A stretch of DNA of 64,000 bases from Cercophora sp. LCS_1 (Eukaryota > Ascomycota > Sordariomycetes > Sordariales > Lasiosphaeriaceae), in NCBI GenBank assembly GCA_036250225.1, contig JAPZLL010000067.1:62001-126000 (forward strand), given 5' to 3'. Under the pieces are notes generated by a model. That model worked only from the letters and a program-made list of their open reading frames with translations, was not told the DNA's origin and searched no databases. Each line of letters starts with the position of its first letter. The first letter of the stretch is position 1. Below are positions 9,062 through 19,134 of the stretch, piece by piece. Both the position numbers and the translations under genes were made by a program.

Positions 9062-11350
9062 ATGGCTTCCTACCCCTACCAACCCATCAACCTCCCGTAC
9101 GAAACGCGTATCCTTACCGTCGAACCCGGTTCCTTCGACTCTCCTTTGGTCTGCAGCCTCTCTCCCATGCCGCTGGCTTCGCCGCCGCCCTACACGGCCC
9201 TCAGCTACTGCTGGAATAAGAGCATCAGCAGCGCGGCTGCCACTGACTTTTCCAAGCCTATCACCGGTGTCCTCGTAGGCGGTTCCAGCGAGCAACCCGA
9301 GCACTACTCACTCCCCCTCGGCGACGCCCTGGACCACCCGCACTTCGGCTCGTTCTACATCCGCTCCGGTGGGCCCCTCGCGGCCGGAACAGTCGATTGC
9401 GACGGCGTGATCGGCATCCCCATCGGCGGCGAGCTCGCGCGGGCGCTGCGCCGGATCCGGCCCGATCCCGACGGCGACGACGACGACGCCGCCGACGGTG
9501 GCGAGCCGGTCGGGCCGCTGCGCATCTGGGTGGACGCGCTGTGCATCGACCAGTCGAACGTGGCGGAGCGCAACGCCCACGTCTGCCTCATGGGGCAGAT
9601 CTACGCGGGCGCCGACTTGGTGCATGTGTGGATTGGAGAGGAGATTGGCGTCGAGGACGCGGCGATGCAGGCGCTGGGGGGCGCGCTGGCCGTGTTCGGG
9701 GAGGTGCTGCCGAGGAGCGCGGCGGATGCCGGGGGGTTACAGGACGGGAAGACGTTTGAGGCGCGACAGGCCGAGGTGTCGCTCCATCCACGCTTTCGAG
9801 CGGCCGAGTGGGATAGCTTGGGGGCGTTTGTGACGAGGTCTTGGGTGAGTGCCAACCGGCGCAGAGGGTTGAGTTTTTGTTTTTCTTTTTTTTTTTGGCT
9901 GATGCTGATATCTTGGGCCTCTCTGGTCTGGCGACGGCAGTTCGAGCGCGTGTGGGTTATCCAAGAGATCGCCAACGCCAAGGGTGCCACGGTGCACTGC
10001 GGGCGCTACTCCCTCCCGTGGCATGTCCTCGGCACCGTGATCCAGACCATGCGCGACGGCAAGATCGATGACGTCCTGCGCAGCCCCCGCGCCGTCACGG
10101 CCATCTCCATGATGGCCGAGTACCGTCGGGAGAAGCTTCTCGCGGCTATGGGCCATCCTGCCCCGGAGCCCGCCTCCTTGCTGGACGTGCTCGAGGAGGC
10201 CCGCGAGTTCGACAGCACCCTCGCCAGCGACAAGATCTACGCTGTCATGGGCTTCGCCAACCGAAACGACCAGAAGCGCATCGTCGTCGACTACGGCAAG
10301 ACTGCCGAGCGTCTTTTCACCGACTTTGCGATAGGCGAGCTGGGGAAGGGGTCGATCGACGTGCTCACCCACTGCGTCTGGTCGCGAGTTCCATCCTCCC
10401 TCGTGAAGCTGCCCTCGTGGGTGCCCGACTGGACCCGCTCGGGGGCCACTCCGCCGTTCCGCTTCCGAGGGCTGCGCTGTCGGGCTGCAGGTAACACCAG
10501 AGTGCAGATCGAAATGATCGACGAGCAGAATGGCGTATTAGAGCTCGCTGGTCGCGTGCTGGACACAGTCGCCGCAGTCGACGAGAAGGCTCACATACCT
10601 TGGGGCCGCGAAGACGCACTCCACGTCACTGCCCCCATCGTCGTCGGCTCGATGCAGCAGCTGATCTCCGAGATCCAGCAGCCCGGCTTCTCTAGCCCCG
10701 AGTATCGGAATCGGCGTCGGGACGATACAGATCGGCGCTGGATGAGCGAGTCGGCCGCCAATATACTACAGAACATTGCCTTCCCGGATGGTGGCGGCGG
10801 TGTCACGCTGGAGCAGTTCGACGCAGTCTGGCGGGCTTGGATCTGCAACCGGACGCGGGACAACGAGATCCCCGGTGCCGAGTTCGGGCCGTGCTGGGCT
10901 GCAATCATGAGCCGGATGACGGGCTTCTCGTTCTGGAAGAAAACTTCTGCCGCGGACGCGACACTGGTACGGGCTATCCGGCCGACACAGCCGGAGAGTA
11001 AAGTGCCACCAGCAGGCTGGCAGTCGATCAGCGTTGAGGACGCGACCGGGGGCCGGGAGACAAGCCTAGCGCTCATGGGCGCCTATTCCAAGTGGTGCTA
11101 CCGCCGGCGCTTCTGTCGGACCGTGGACGGACGGTTTGGCTGGGTGGTGGATGGGACCCAGCCTGGCGACTTGGTGGTTCTCTTCTACGGGTGCCATTTT
11201 CCTTTTGTCCTGAGGCAGACAGTGGGGGAAGCAGACGTGGCTGTTGGCGAGAAGGCGTTTCGGATCGTCGGAGACTGTTATATCTACGGGCTTATGGATG
11301 GTGAGGGCCTGGCTGACAGGTTTCCGGCTACGGTGTTTCGGATCTTATAG
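9062..11350 (+). CDS. HET domain protein 2
   Basis: The coding frame is open from 8960, but the ATG at 9062 (ATCAACATGGC, protein MASYPYQPINLP) has the better context and puts the HET domain near the N-terminus as in relatives. HET blocks: YTALSYCWN, then RIWVDALCIDQSNVAERNAH followed by VHVWIGEE, then FERVWVIQEIANAKG. A 96-bp intron (9845-9940, GTGAGT...GGCAG, with a poly-T tract) lies just before the third block. It is a multiple of three and has no stop, so a naive reading would insert 32 spurious residues. Spliced, the protein has 730 residues. The C-terminus keeps the GDLVVLFYGCHFPFVLRQ and IVGDCYIYGLMDGEG tail. Acidic and Gly-rich insertions (DGDDDDAADGGE) lie inside the HET domain. Codon use is strongly GC-biased in the first half. 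Confidence 0.9.
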   Translation: MASYPYQPINLPYETRILTVEPGSFDSPLVCSLSPMPLASPPPYTALSYCWNKSISSAAATDFSKPITGVLVGGSSEQPEHYSLPLGDALDHPHFGSFYIRSGGPLAAGTVDCDGVIGIPIGGELARALRRIRPDPDGDDDDAADGGEPVGPLRIWVDALCIDQSNVAERNAHVCLMGQIYAGADLVHVWIGEEIGVEDAAMQALGGALAVFGEVLPRSAADAGGLQDGKTFEARQAEVSLHPRFRAAEWDSLGAFVTRSWVSANRRRGLSFCFSFFFWLMLISWASLVWRRQFERVWVIQEIANAKGATVHCGRYSLPWHVLGTVIQTMRDGKIDDVLRSPRAVTAISMMAEYRREKLLAAMGHPAPEPASLLDVLEEAREFDSTLASDKIYAVMGFANRNDQKRIVVDYGKTAERLFTDFAIGELGKGSIDVLTHCVWSRVPSSLVKLPSWVPDWTRSGATPPFRFRGLRCRAAGNTRVQIEMIDEQNGVLELAGRVLDTVAAVDEKAHIPWGREDALHVTAPIVVGSMQQLISEIQQPGFSSPEYRNRRRDDTDRRWMSESAANILQNIAFPDGGGGVTLEQFDAVWRAWICNRTRDNEIPGAEFGPCWAAIMSRMTGFSFWKKTSAADATLVRAIRPTQPESKVPPAGWQSISVEDATGGRETSLALMGAYSKWCYRRRFCRTVDGRFGWVVDGTQPGDLVVLFYGCHFPFVLRQTVGEADVAVGEKAFRIVGDCYIYGLMDGEGLADRFPATVFRIL

Positions 11351-11664
11351 GTAATTAGACAGACCGTTCATTCCGCAGGACATAAATCTCATGAAAGAGC
11401 GATAGCGACTTAGCGTCGAGCTCGTGCTCCGTGGGTTGAGACTCAGCCGGCCTCGAAGATCAAACAGCGAGTTTACAAACCATCTTTCTACACACTCCCC
11501 TGCAAGGTATGCTTGAAAATCTGTTTCAAGCTTTCCATTCATTCCCCCCTCCTAAGAGGGTGAGGTTTATGCATGCATAATACAATAGGGAGGTGGCGGC
11601 ACCAAGTCTAAGACAATATACAAAATAAATTCTGCATGAGAAGTATGGTGCCGTATATGGCAGA

Positions 11665-12822
11665 TTACTGTTTCAACTCCTCAACCTCAGCATCAACATC
11701 GATGTCACCGTTCATACCCCTCCGGCAAAAGGCAATATCAGCCCACAGCACCTGCCGAAGAACCAACTCCTGGAATACACCCGCATGACCCTTGAGATCC
11801 TCAACCTTCCCGATGACGCCCCGTTCAATCAGAATCGACTCTGCAGTTGATGTCCAAATCTGGCCCTTTGAAACGGGCAGTCTCTCGAGAATCTCTTGGA
11901 GTTCTCTCCCCATGGGCGGCCTCGTTTGGCGTCCAGCTTCCAGGCTAGTCGTAAGAGACATGGTCGCTTTGCCCTTGCCCTTCCGTTCTCTCGTCAGTTC
12001 CAACGACGGCTTGGCGCCTTTTCCGTCATTGACCGATTGCGATTCCCGAGTTACCGACTCATACCAGTCATCAACAGCTCTCCTGAGCTCCTCATAGGAC
12101 TTTACCTGCGTTATGTTCAACAGCTGAGGTAGTCCGCCGATATAGAGCATGGCGATCTGGACGTTATCCGGAGGAGGCTCGGAGAGGTACCCTCTGAGTG
12201 ACCGCTCAACGAGAGAAAAGTACGACGGCGGGCGGAGCTTTCGGGCCTGAAAGGTCATCAGGACTGGGAAGAACTGGTGGACATGAAGCAGCGTCTCGTT
12301 ATCGTATTCGGACATGATTCGGTTCTCTAGATGCGCGTGGTCGAGATCGGCCGTTGATGGATCGCTACGAAGAGTGCGATAGGTGTCGAAAAAGTGCATG
12401 ATGATGAGAAGGATGGGGACCATCCGGCGTCGCATGAGTGACTCGCGGTTTCGAAATTGAGCGCGTTCCTCTGGAGTTTTCTGAAGGAACATGTCGGTAG
12501 TGATCCAGTCTGACATTAGCGCCGCAAGACCGCAAGCTGTCGAGTAGCGTTGCCATAGGTTGTAAATGTAACGTAAGTCGGTGTTGGACGAGGGCGGGAA
12601 AAGCTGGATGGCCAGGGCTGGGATGTGTGGTCGACGGATGTGGGAAAATGCAATGGGCAACTCCTGAGAAACAACAAAATCGTTCCATGATCTTGACGCA
12701 AGTCGAAAGTTGAGAATGTCTGTAACATCACAAAAGCTGAATATCTCTTGCTTGAGCTCGGATGGCAGCTTGTCCAACGGGGCTTGCAACGCACTTTTCA
12801 ATTTAGCATCTTCTCGGAACAT
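11665..12822 (-). CDS. F-box protein
   Basis: 385 residues if started at the Met at 12822 (MFREDAKLKSAL). An N-terminal F-box is clear: LDKLPSELKQEIFSFC, then DILNFRLASRSWNDFV, near residues 15-52. F-box proteins link substrates to the SCF ubiquitin ligase through Skp1. The rest of the chain is alpha-helical with no leucine-rich repeats or WD40 units, and the C-terminus is acidic. The same frame stays open upstream to 13350, overlapping the protease-like gene, whose stop lies only 19 bases before this ATG. That spacing is too tight for two ordinary fungal genes, so the two frames may be joined by an unrecognised intron into one protein; this is inference. Confidence 0.7.
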   Translation of the reverse strand: MFREDAKLKSALQAPLDKLPSELKQEIFSFCDVTDILNFRLASRSWNDFVVSQELPIAFSHIRRPHIPALAIQLFPPSSNTDLRYIYNLWQRYSTACGLAALMSDWITTDMFLQKTPEERAQFRNRESLMRRRMVPILLIIMHFFDTYRTLRSDPSTADLDHAHLENRIMSEYDNETLLHVHQFFPVLMTFQARKLRPPSYFSLVERSLRGYLSEPPPDNVQIAMLYIGGLPQLLNITQVKSYEELRRAVDDWYESVTRESQSVNDGKGAKPSLELTRERKGKGKATMSLTTSLEAGRQTRPPMGRELQEILERLPVSKGQIWTSTAESILIERGVIGKVEDLKGHAGVFQELVLRQVLWADIAFCRRGMNGDIDVDAEVEELKQ

Positions 12823-12841
12823 TAGGATGCTGCAGGGAGAC

Positions 12842-14572
12842 CTACCCAGAACCGCAGGGACCAGGCTCCAACAATAGAGCAGGGTATGCGCTCGCAGGAG
12901 CTGGCTGTATGGCTTGTTGATGACATATTCGCTCAGAGAGGGGTGCCAGCCCGTTTGGATCGGGGCACCGGCTCGTCTTGACCGGCATACCGCCATCAGG
13001 AACATCAAGAGTTCGCGTGTGATCCACGAACAGTTTGGAACCAAATTCGATGATTTGGCTGGGAGTCCCAAGGTCATATCTTGGGATCCGATGTTGTCGC
13101 ATTCTCCGGCGGTGGGATGGATGCAAGCGTGACTTCGTTGGCTCGAAGCTTGGAAGGCTTTCGAGTTTAGGGCTAAATTCAACCGTCCCGTCAAACCTTT
13201 CCTCGATGTCTCCAACGAGCCTGGACGCGGAAACAATATACGCGAGATTGGTGCCGACAGCGCCCGCGACAATGTGACCGAGAAAGCTCCCATACACCTT
13301 GTCCACAACCGGGCTCCCGCAATCTCCCTTTGCAACGAGACCGCCTTCAAGCCTCAGGGCGAACACTTCGTGAAACTCTTTCCCAGCCGAGAGTCGAAGG
13401 TACGAAGGTGTTGAGCAGAGCTTTCCTTTCAACAACCCCGACGACGAGTTGAAGACAACGACAGACATGTACGCGATTGGGATTTTGAACAATCGGCTAG
13501 TTTTCTTCCGGACGTGGCCGAATCCGGTGATATACAGCCAATGATCCTGTGAATTGTTGCGAGAGGGGATCCTATTGAGACCTTTCATAAAATCCTCGTT
13601 GTGGGGAGGTTCCAGCTCGACGAGGGCGTAATCGAGTCCACCAGGTCCTGGCACCTGGGATGGTCGCCCAACCCGCACGGCACCTGCGGCAACCCTAGTA
13701 TGCGAGTTGTCTCTCTGAGTTCGAGCTGCGCCAGACGGTGCACCTCCCATGATGCCGGTTCGTGGTTGTCCGGGCGTGAACTGGTTGGATGACGGTGATA
13801 CGCTGCCGTGCAGGGTGGTGGTCAACTGCTCCACAGAGTCACTGTCGCCTTCTTCGTCACTTTCGAGGTCGCTTGATTCGCCAAGATCGAGGTCTTCCAT
13901 CCGTGGTGGCTTGAAGGTCTTTGATGGTGAGCCAGATGAGACCTCCTGGAAGACATGTCCCGCTGTCAACTGGAAGTGCCGTCCTCCAATACACAGCAGC
14001 GGCCCTCCAGTTGCAATGCGCGGTCCGCCACCGTGCTCACTGCTCGTGACAAAGAGTCTCCGTCCCACAGGCAGCTGGTGAGGGGAAGCGCTAACCATGT
14101 GTGAGTTATCTGAGTAGAACTGGCTGAGTGGGTCGTCTTCGCTCGTGCTCTCGTCTGCAACAAGCTCAATGAATCCTGCCCTCGGACCCAGGACCGCCAG
14201 CTCGACGAAGGGGTAGTTCTCCATGATTCTACTGTTCTTGATGGCCTTTCGAGCTCGGCGGCGCGAGGGCTTGCTACTGGAGCGGAAGAAGACGGTTGGC
14301 GTGGCGGTGTCCTCATTGGGTCCAAACATGTAAAACTCGTACATAAGGTCCATCGACAGTTGGACCCCAGGCTGGTCGGCATAGTCCGTCATGTAGGCCC
14401 TGATCTCAACGCCAAGCGTCTGAACAATACCGCGTTTGTCTTTGATGCAGTCAACCACCTCTCCAATCGAATCCCGCGGGTTTGGCCATGTTGACCTCTC
14501 CTCTCGTCGAAAAAAACCAGCCAGGGCCTGTTTAAGCCGCTCGCGGCTCGCCATTCTCCTGACCCTGGGCAA
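12842..14572 (-). CDS. Trypsin-fold protease-like protein with Cys in the nucleophile position
   Basis: 576 residues from the Met at 14572; a second Met at 14554 (MASRERL) is a good alternative. The catalytic triad layout of a chymotrypsin-fold enzyme can be read: His206 in QLTAGHVF, Asp314 in GGLDYALVEL, and Cys418 in KGDCGSPVVD, where trypsin has Ser in GDSGGP. Downstream, LGHIVAGAVG and AYIVSASRLVGDIEERF match a region seen in fungal proteins of this orphan group. Residues 225-290 form a low-complexity acidic/Ser insertion between His and Asp. No signal peptide is visible, so it should act inside the cell. Substrate and activity are unknown. The last 100 residues look unlike the family, and the gene ends 19 bases before the F-box start. 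Confidence 0.75.
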   Translation of the reverse strand: MPRVRRMASRERLKQALAGFFRREERSTWPNPRDSIGEVVDCIKDKRGIVQTLGVEIRAYMTDYADQPGVQLSMDLMYEFYMFGPNEDTATPTVFFRSSSKPSRRRARKAIKNSRIMENYPFVELAVLGPRAGFIELVADESTSEDDPLSQFYSDNSHMVSASPHQLPVGRRLFVTSSEHGGGPRIATGGPLLCIGGRHFQLTAGHVFQEVSSGSPSKTFKPPRMEDLDLGESSDLESDEEGDSDSVEQLTTTLHGSVSPSSNQFTPGQPRTGIMGGAPSGAARTQRDNSHTRVAAGAVRVGRPSQVPGPGGLDYALVELEPPHNEDFMKGLNRIPSRNNSQDHWLYITGFGHVRKKTSRLFKIPIAYMSVVVFNSSSGLLKGKLCSTPSYLRLSAGKEFHEVFALRLEGGLVAKGDCGSPVVDKVYGSFLGHIVAGAVGTNLAYIVSASRLVGDIEERFDGTVEFSPKLESLPSFEPTKSRLHPSHRRRMRQHRIPRYDLGTPSQIIEFGSKLFVDHTRTLDVPDGGMPVKTSRCPDPNGLAPLSERICHQQAIQPAPASAYPALLLEPGPCGSG

Positions 14573-15854
14573 TGGTGATGCGCTGAGCCACTTAGCGCCT
14601 GGCGGGAAGGCGGTGGGTGCTAGGGGTTCACCCCATCGAGTCGAGAATACCGATATTCAATAGGGTTGGGATATGGTTGAAGATGGACGGCCCTGAAACC
14701 TCAGCTGCATCTTTGCCGCTGTGGTTGGTTTTCCAGACGGGTGTCCGATATAGAAGAAGACCCGGGGTTTGTGGATAAAATTGGTGCATTACTCGGTTGC
14801 TCAGGGCAAAGACCGCAATATCACCGGCGTCGAGACCTGTTGGTTCCTGCGCTGCGCGCACGACGCGACCCAATAAGTACAAGGCAGCCAAAATTGCGTG
14901 TTTCAACCGCACGCTCGCAGGTGCCAGGGGATGACTGGGAAAAACTCCAGCGAGATCCTGGATGTCGGAAGGGCCTGTAACAAAATTATCCGTACACGAT
15001 GACAATAAAAGATTGGTTCGCGCGTTGAGGTAGCGCTTAGTCCCTCACTTTGTTGGAGTACGCGTTGGCGAATCTGACCCCGCAAGTATCACCGGAATGG
15101 CGCCGAATGCGAAAAAAAAAAAAAAATGAGGCTCAACAGCTTTCTTTTTCCAGCGGATTGGCTGCGCCACATCGGAACGGGCGTCGCAGTGTCAGGGGGA
15201 CGCCCACACACTAACCAATCGAAGGTTGGAGACCACTTCAGGGAGGGTGAGAATCGCCCGGGGATCGGAGATCGCACGTCATAGGCGATTGTAGGTTCAA
15301 GCTTCCCAGCTTGTGAGAATATCATTGAGCAAAAGATAGACAGACCATGAGGGATTATTAAAGTGCGTCTTGACATGACCTTCCGGTTAATCACAACGAT
15401 AAGCTCAGCAACTCTGCCTTACTTATTTTGGTCCGTTAGATCCGGACTCTTTTTGAACTGGCGCCAACTATTCGGGCCGAGACCTGGCTGGATTACCCAA
15501 CAACGTATGTCCACAGCCCAGCCATCAGCATCGAATGTACACCGCCTCATTCAGCGAGTCTGAGGGGCTCTTCATGTGTCTCACTTGATAATACTCACAA
15601 TCTACCTAGATTTTCTCAAATTCCCTTGTGAATTGTTACGAGTGTTTCCTCGATAACCCGATGGGCGACAGAAAGATGACGAGTTTTGACTGTCTCGATT
15701 ATCCTCTGGACAAACCGATCCCCAAAACATCAACGTTCGTTGCTGCTGAAAATCTCTGGGACACCCATTCCTCGCCGCTTACCCTTCCTCATCAATTGTC
15801 CTTCGACCAGTTTTACCAAGACCACTTCTCTGAGAGCGGTTATTATGTGCACCA
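14573..15854. other. Intergenic, with possible 5' remnants of the next gene
   Basis: A minus-strand frame of 125 codons (14628-15005) shows no motif. An A15 run lies at 15112-15126. From about 15628 plus-strand frames resemble the N-terminal part of the membrane-anchored protein downstream (FDQFYQDHF near 15805, then TNVVSSIISQHPPLRQDAL near 15850-15908), but each in a different frame. Confidence 0.45.
15112..15126. repeat. A15 mononucleotide tract
   Basis: Fifteen consecutive A residues in intergenic DNA. Confidence 0.9.
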
Positions 15855-16807
15855 ATGTCGTCTCTTCAATCATCTCGCAACATCCCCCCCTCCGTCAAGA
15901 CGCACTCACAAGTTATGAATGTTGCTCGGCTACTGCGAAAACCTCTTCCGCGCAAGGAAGTGTTGGAGCATATGACTGCTTTGCTGGGCCCTGCCACCCA
16001 AGCGCAATATGAAAAGTCAATCAATCTCGTCATTAGATTGGCTCTCAGGATGAAAGTTGGCGATGTTGAATACGACTGCTTTGGCGGGAGTGTTGAGTGG
16101 AAGTCTGGGACACTGCGCGAATTCGTCCACTCGTGCTTTGGACAGCCTCCGCGAGTGGACCACGGGCGAACGAAGTTGGAAGCGACTTTCGACGGACCCA
16201 ATTTGCAGCGCATTGCGGGCGTCGAGATCAAGTGGACAGACAACCTATTAGACCACCTCAAGATGAAGAGCGATGACCAAGTCGTGCTGATATTCCGCCA
16301 CGCGGCGTTCCACAAGGCACAGAAGTACAGGTATGCAATTATACATTTCCGGATTTCGTTTCAGACTTTGAGACTGAGTACGTGATGCGGTTTAGTGAAA
16401 TGTATCCGCCAGAATTCATCGATGAAACTTTAAAAACGCTAGCTCTCCTATTCCCGCAAGACAAAAAGAACACAAGATCATGGTTCAAAAAGACCAGCTG
16501 GACGTCGAATTTGCCCCTAGACGGCCACCTCGTCAAGTGCGGCATTCTAGGAGCAGAGAGAAGACGATTTGACAACTTTCGCTTTTGGCACGATCGACTT
16601 GTCATCCTGAAGCAGGTATATGATGAAGCTCGACCCCAGTCAATATCACAGTGGTGGTACGACCGCCGACATCCGACCGAGTGGTACACGGTTTGGACCG
16701 CAGTTTTAGTCATCATTCTCACAGTCCTTTTTGGCTTTATGCAGTGCGTTCTTTCATCCATTCAGGTATACCTAGCATGGAAGCAGTCAGATGTGGGTGG
16801 AGGGTAA
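15855..16807 (+). CDS. Tail-anchored fungal orphan-family protein, 5' end possibly frameshifted
   Basis: Exon 1 (15855-16330) and exon 2 (16396-16807) join through a 65-bp intron (GTATGC...TTTAG), restoring a Ser codon and giving 295 residues. Recognisable family sequence runs from LPRKEVLEHMTALLGPATQ through KSGTLREFVHSCFGQPP and RIAGVEIKWTDNL to ENFRFWHD-like NFRFWHDRLVILKQVYDEA. The C-terminus is a single membrane helix (TVWTAVLVIILTVLFGFMQC) followed by a short tail, so the body would face the cytosol. Proteins of this family are common in HET-rich fungal regions; no function is known. Family-like N-terminal segments lie upstream in two other frames, so the gene may be 5'-broken or have unrecognised introns. 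Confidence 0.6.
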
Positions 16808-17083
16808 ATGGTAAGAAGGCAGCTATCCCTCGAGTAGTGTCCCAGCCCCAAATATTCCGCGAAAGACGACTAAATTGTTTGCCCACCCGGGAGACCGCCT
16901 CTCGGGGTTGGAAACCAATTCGTCAAAAGTGTTCGAGTGACAAAAATACCCGACAACTGAATATGGTACCCTATCACATCGTGCCTCGTTGACTCGACTG
17001 CACTGCCATCTCATTCGCCTGACATGATCGTCTCCGTGAATCGCCAAATCGACCCCCAACAACCTCCCACCGTCAAAATACCT

Positions 17084-18813
17084 TCAGGCCCCCGTTGGCT
17101 TCGCCATCAACCCACTCAAAGGCTTAAGCCCCGGATAAAATGTCGTCGGAACCGCCGGGATGTCAATCGACGTGGTGATTCCCAGCCCCTTGGTGATCTC
17201 GCCGGGCATCGTCTGAATCGCATATTTCCTGTACAAATACTCATCAGCGTCATCGCCCTCCTCATCTCATGGATTAAGAAGGCATACTCAGCGGCCATGG
17301 TTGCCACCGTCTTAATACTGCTATAAGCACCATTACCCGGGGACTGGTTCATACAAGCTCCCTGTCCATACGCATTCACACACTTGTACGTGACAGCCGA
17401 ACCGTTCAGCGTCCAAACATTGAAGTTCTCAATCTCCAGATTACCGCACAGCCACACAGGCGAACAGGCCAGCATGATGGGTGGTCGTCGGATGCCATCG
17501 AGACACGTTCCCGCCCAGTTGGAGAATGTGAGGTAGTCGAATTCGACGCCGTCGCCAGGGTCGGCTTCGCGGAGGGACCAGAAGGCGTCGAGGTTGAGCG
17601 TGTATGCGTTGGAGTGACCGGTAAAGTTTCGGAAGATGGAGTGGTCGAGGGAGCCGGAGCCGCCGTTGGATTTGATCATGAGCATTTGGTTGCTGTTTTG
17701 GGTGTAGATGTTTTGGTATGTCACTTGAGTGACGCCTATCACCTTGTTAATAGGGACTGAAAGGGAGAACGACAAGGGAACGGACTTGTGTTTGCGCCGA
17801 GGGAGCCAATGGCGCTACCTCCGGACCAGTTGCAGAAGATGGATTCGACGAGGATGTTTCTGGCGGGACTCTGAGAGGTATCAGTATTGCCTGCGGGATC
17901 TGGGAGGAGGGTTTTACCTTGACGGTTACACTTTTCAAGTCAAGTCGTGTTAGTATGGAAGTTGTTTCATGGTGTGTGTGACGAACTGTTCTTACCACTC
18001 ATCCCGATTCGACACTTCGACGTCATGAATGTGTAAGTTTGTGCCCCAGAAGCCAACTCCATCGAGTCCGCCCCTATCACCACCGTGGATGACGAGGTTG
18101 TATACCTCCCCGTTGGAAACTGTGTCCATGGTCAAGTGAAAAGCAGGCGAGTCAACAAGTGCCAAGTCGTGGACACTGAAATCGGTAACCTGGCTCTCTC
18201 AGTTTCAAGCGTGCCGACCAAAAGCCTATGACCTTTACCTTTGTGAGTCTCAGAATCCGCGGTCTTGGAGATGGTAAGCCCAGTTGCCTTCTCATTCTTT
18301 GCCCATCTTACCCGTATTTGTTTTCTGCGATGCTTGTCAGCAACATTGAACATGCCGTGTGACAGGGTGTAACCCACCTTTGTGAAACTCCCAGCCGTAT
18401 CCTTGTACAGCGCCCTTGGAGTTACCGCTGTAAAACTCAAAGTCATCAGTCGACTGCACCGATATCATGGTCCCACCAGCAGTCGCGTTGCTGATGCGGT
18501 AGATGATGCCCTCCAGGTTGATTGAGACACCCTTGCCGCCCGTGAGGTCAACCCATTTGTCAAGCCCATAACTCCCAGATGGAATCAGGACTTGACCTCC
18601 TGCCTTGCACTCATCCCAAGCTTTGGTGATGGCGGCACTGTTATCTGTCGTCGCGGACGCCACTCCACCATAGTCGAGGATGTTGCAGACCTTCTTTGCC
18701 GCTTTGTCCTCCCTGGTCGTCAGAGGGCCAACCCGACCCGAGAGTTGGGCTGAAACAAGTGGCACCACGGCCAGGACAGAAAGGACTAAGAACTTCATCT
18801 TTGTCGTCGACAT
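17084..18813 (-). CDS. Secreted GH28 rhamnogalacturonase, probably frameshifted near its 3' end
   Basis: Seven exons: 18813-18378, 18324-18312, 18263-18239, 18189-17996, 17930-17918, 17870-17786 and 17735-17084. The introns are 47-65 bp. Signal peptide MKFLVLSVLAVVPLVSA is followed by QLSGRVGPLT, as in Aspergillus rhamnogalacturonase A. These enzymes hydrolyse the rhamnogalacturonan backbone of pectin outside the cell. Active-site blocks: GGLDGVGFWG (family usually LDGID, so the second Asp is Gly) and NRDECVTVK; the first Asp and the DE pair, the likely catalytic acids, are kept. The conserved SNQMLMIKSNGGSG follows. After YSSIKTVATMAAE (about 17290) the frame runs to a stop at 17116 with unrelated sequence, while the family's ending (SIDIPAVPTTFYPGLKPLSG) is in another frame ending at 17084. 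That implies a one-base loss between about 17225 and 17290, or a 71-bp intron with a rare GAG acceptor. Confidence 0.8.
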
Positions 18814-19134
18814 GCATGGTCTTGGCTACCTTGGAGTTAAGATTCTCGGAAGACATCCGAGCTTTCATATAGCAAGATTCGCAAGCGCGGATGTTTTATT
18901 ACCCGCTCGGCTATGTTCGCCAGCCGATATTGGGACGGTAAATTAGCAGTTGCTCGCTGGGACCTAATTAACGGGATTAGCATGACCCGGCGAACCGCTA
19001 TCTCAGGGATGGTAGCGATAAGCCTCTTTCATTGACCTCAACACGGCACAGCTTTGGAAGACTCACAGGCCTTATTCGTTCAACATCTATCGCGCCGGCA
19101 ACTTGAGGGGTCTTCAGGTTGCAACTGAGATACG

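Noticed and set aside
9737..10372. 211-codon minus-strand frame
   Set aside because: It is antisense to HET gene 2 in its GC-rich part and has no motif.
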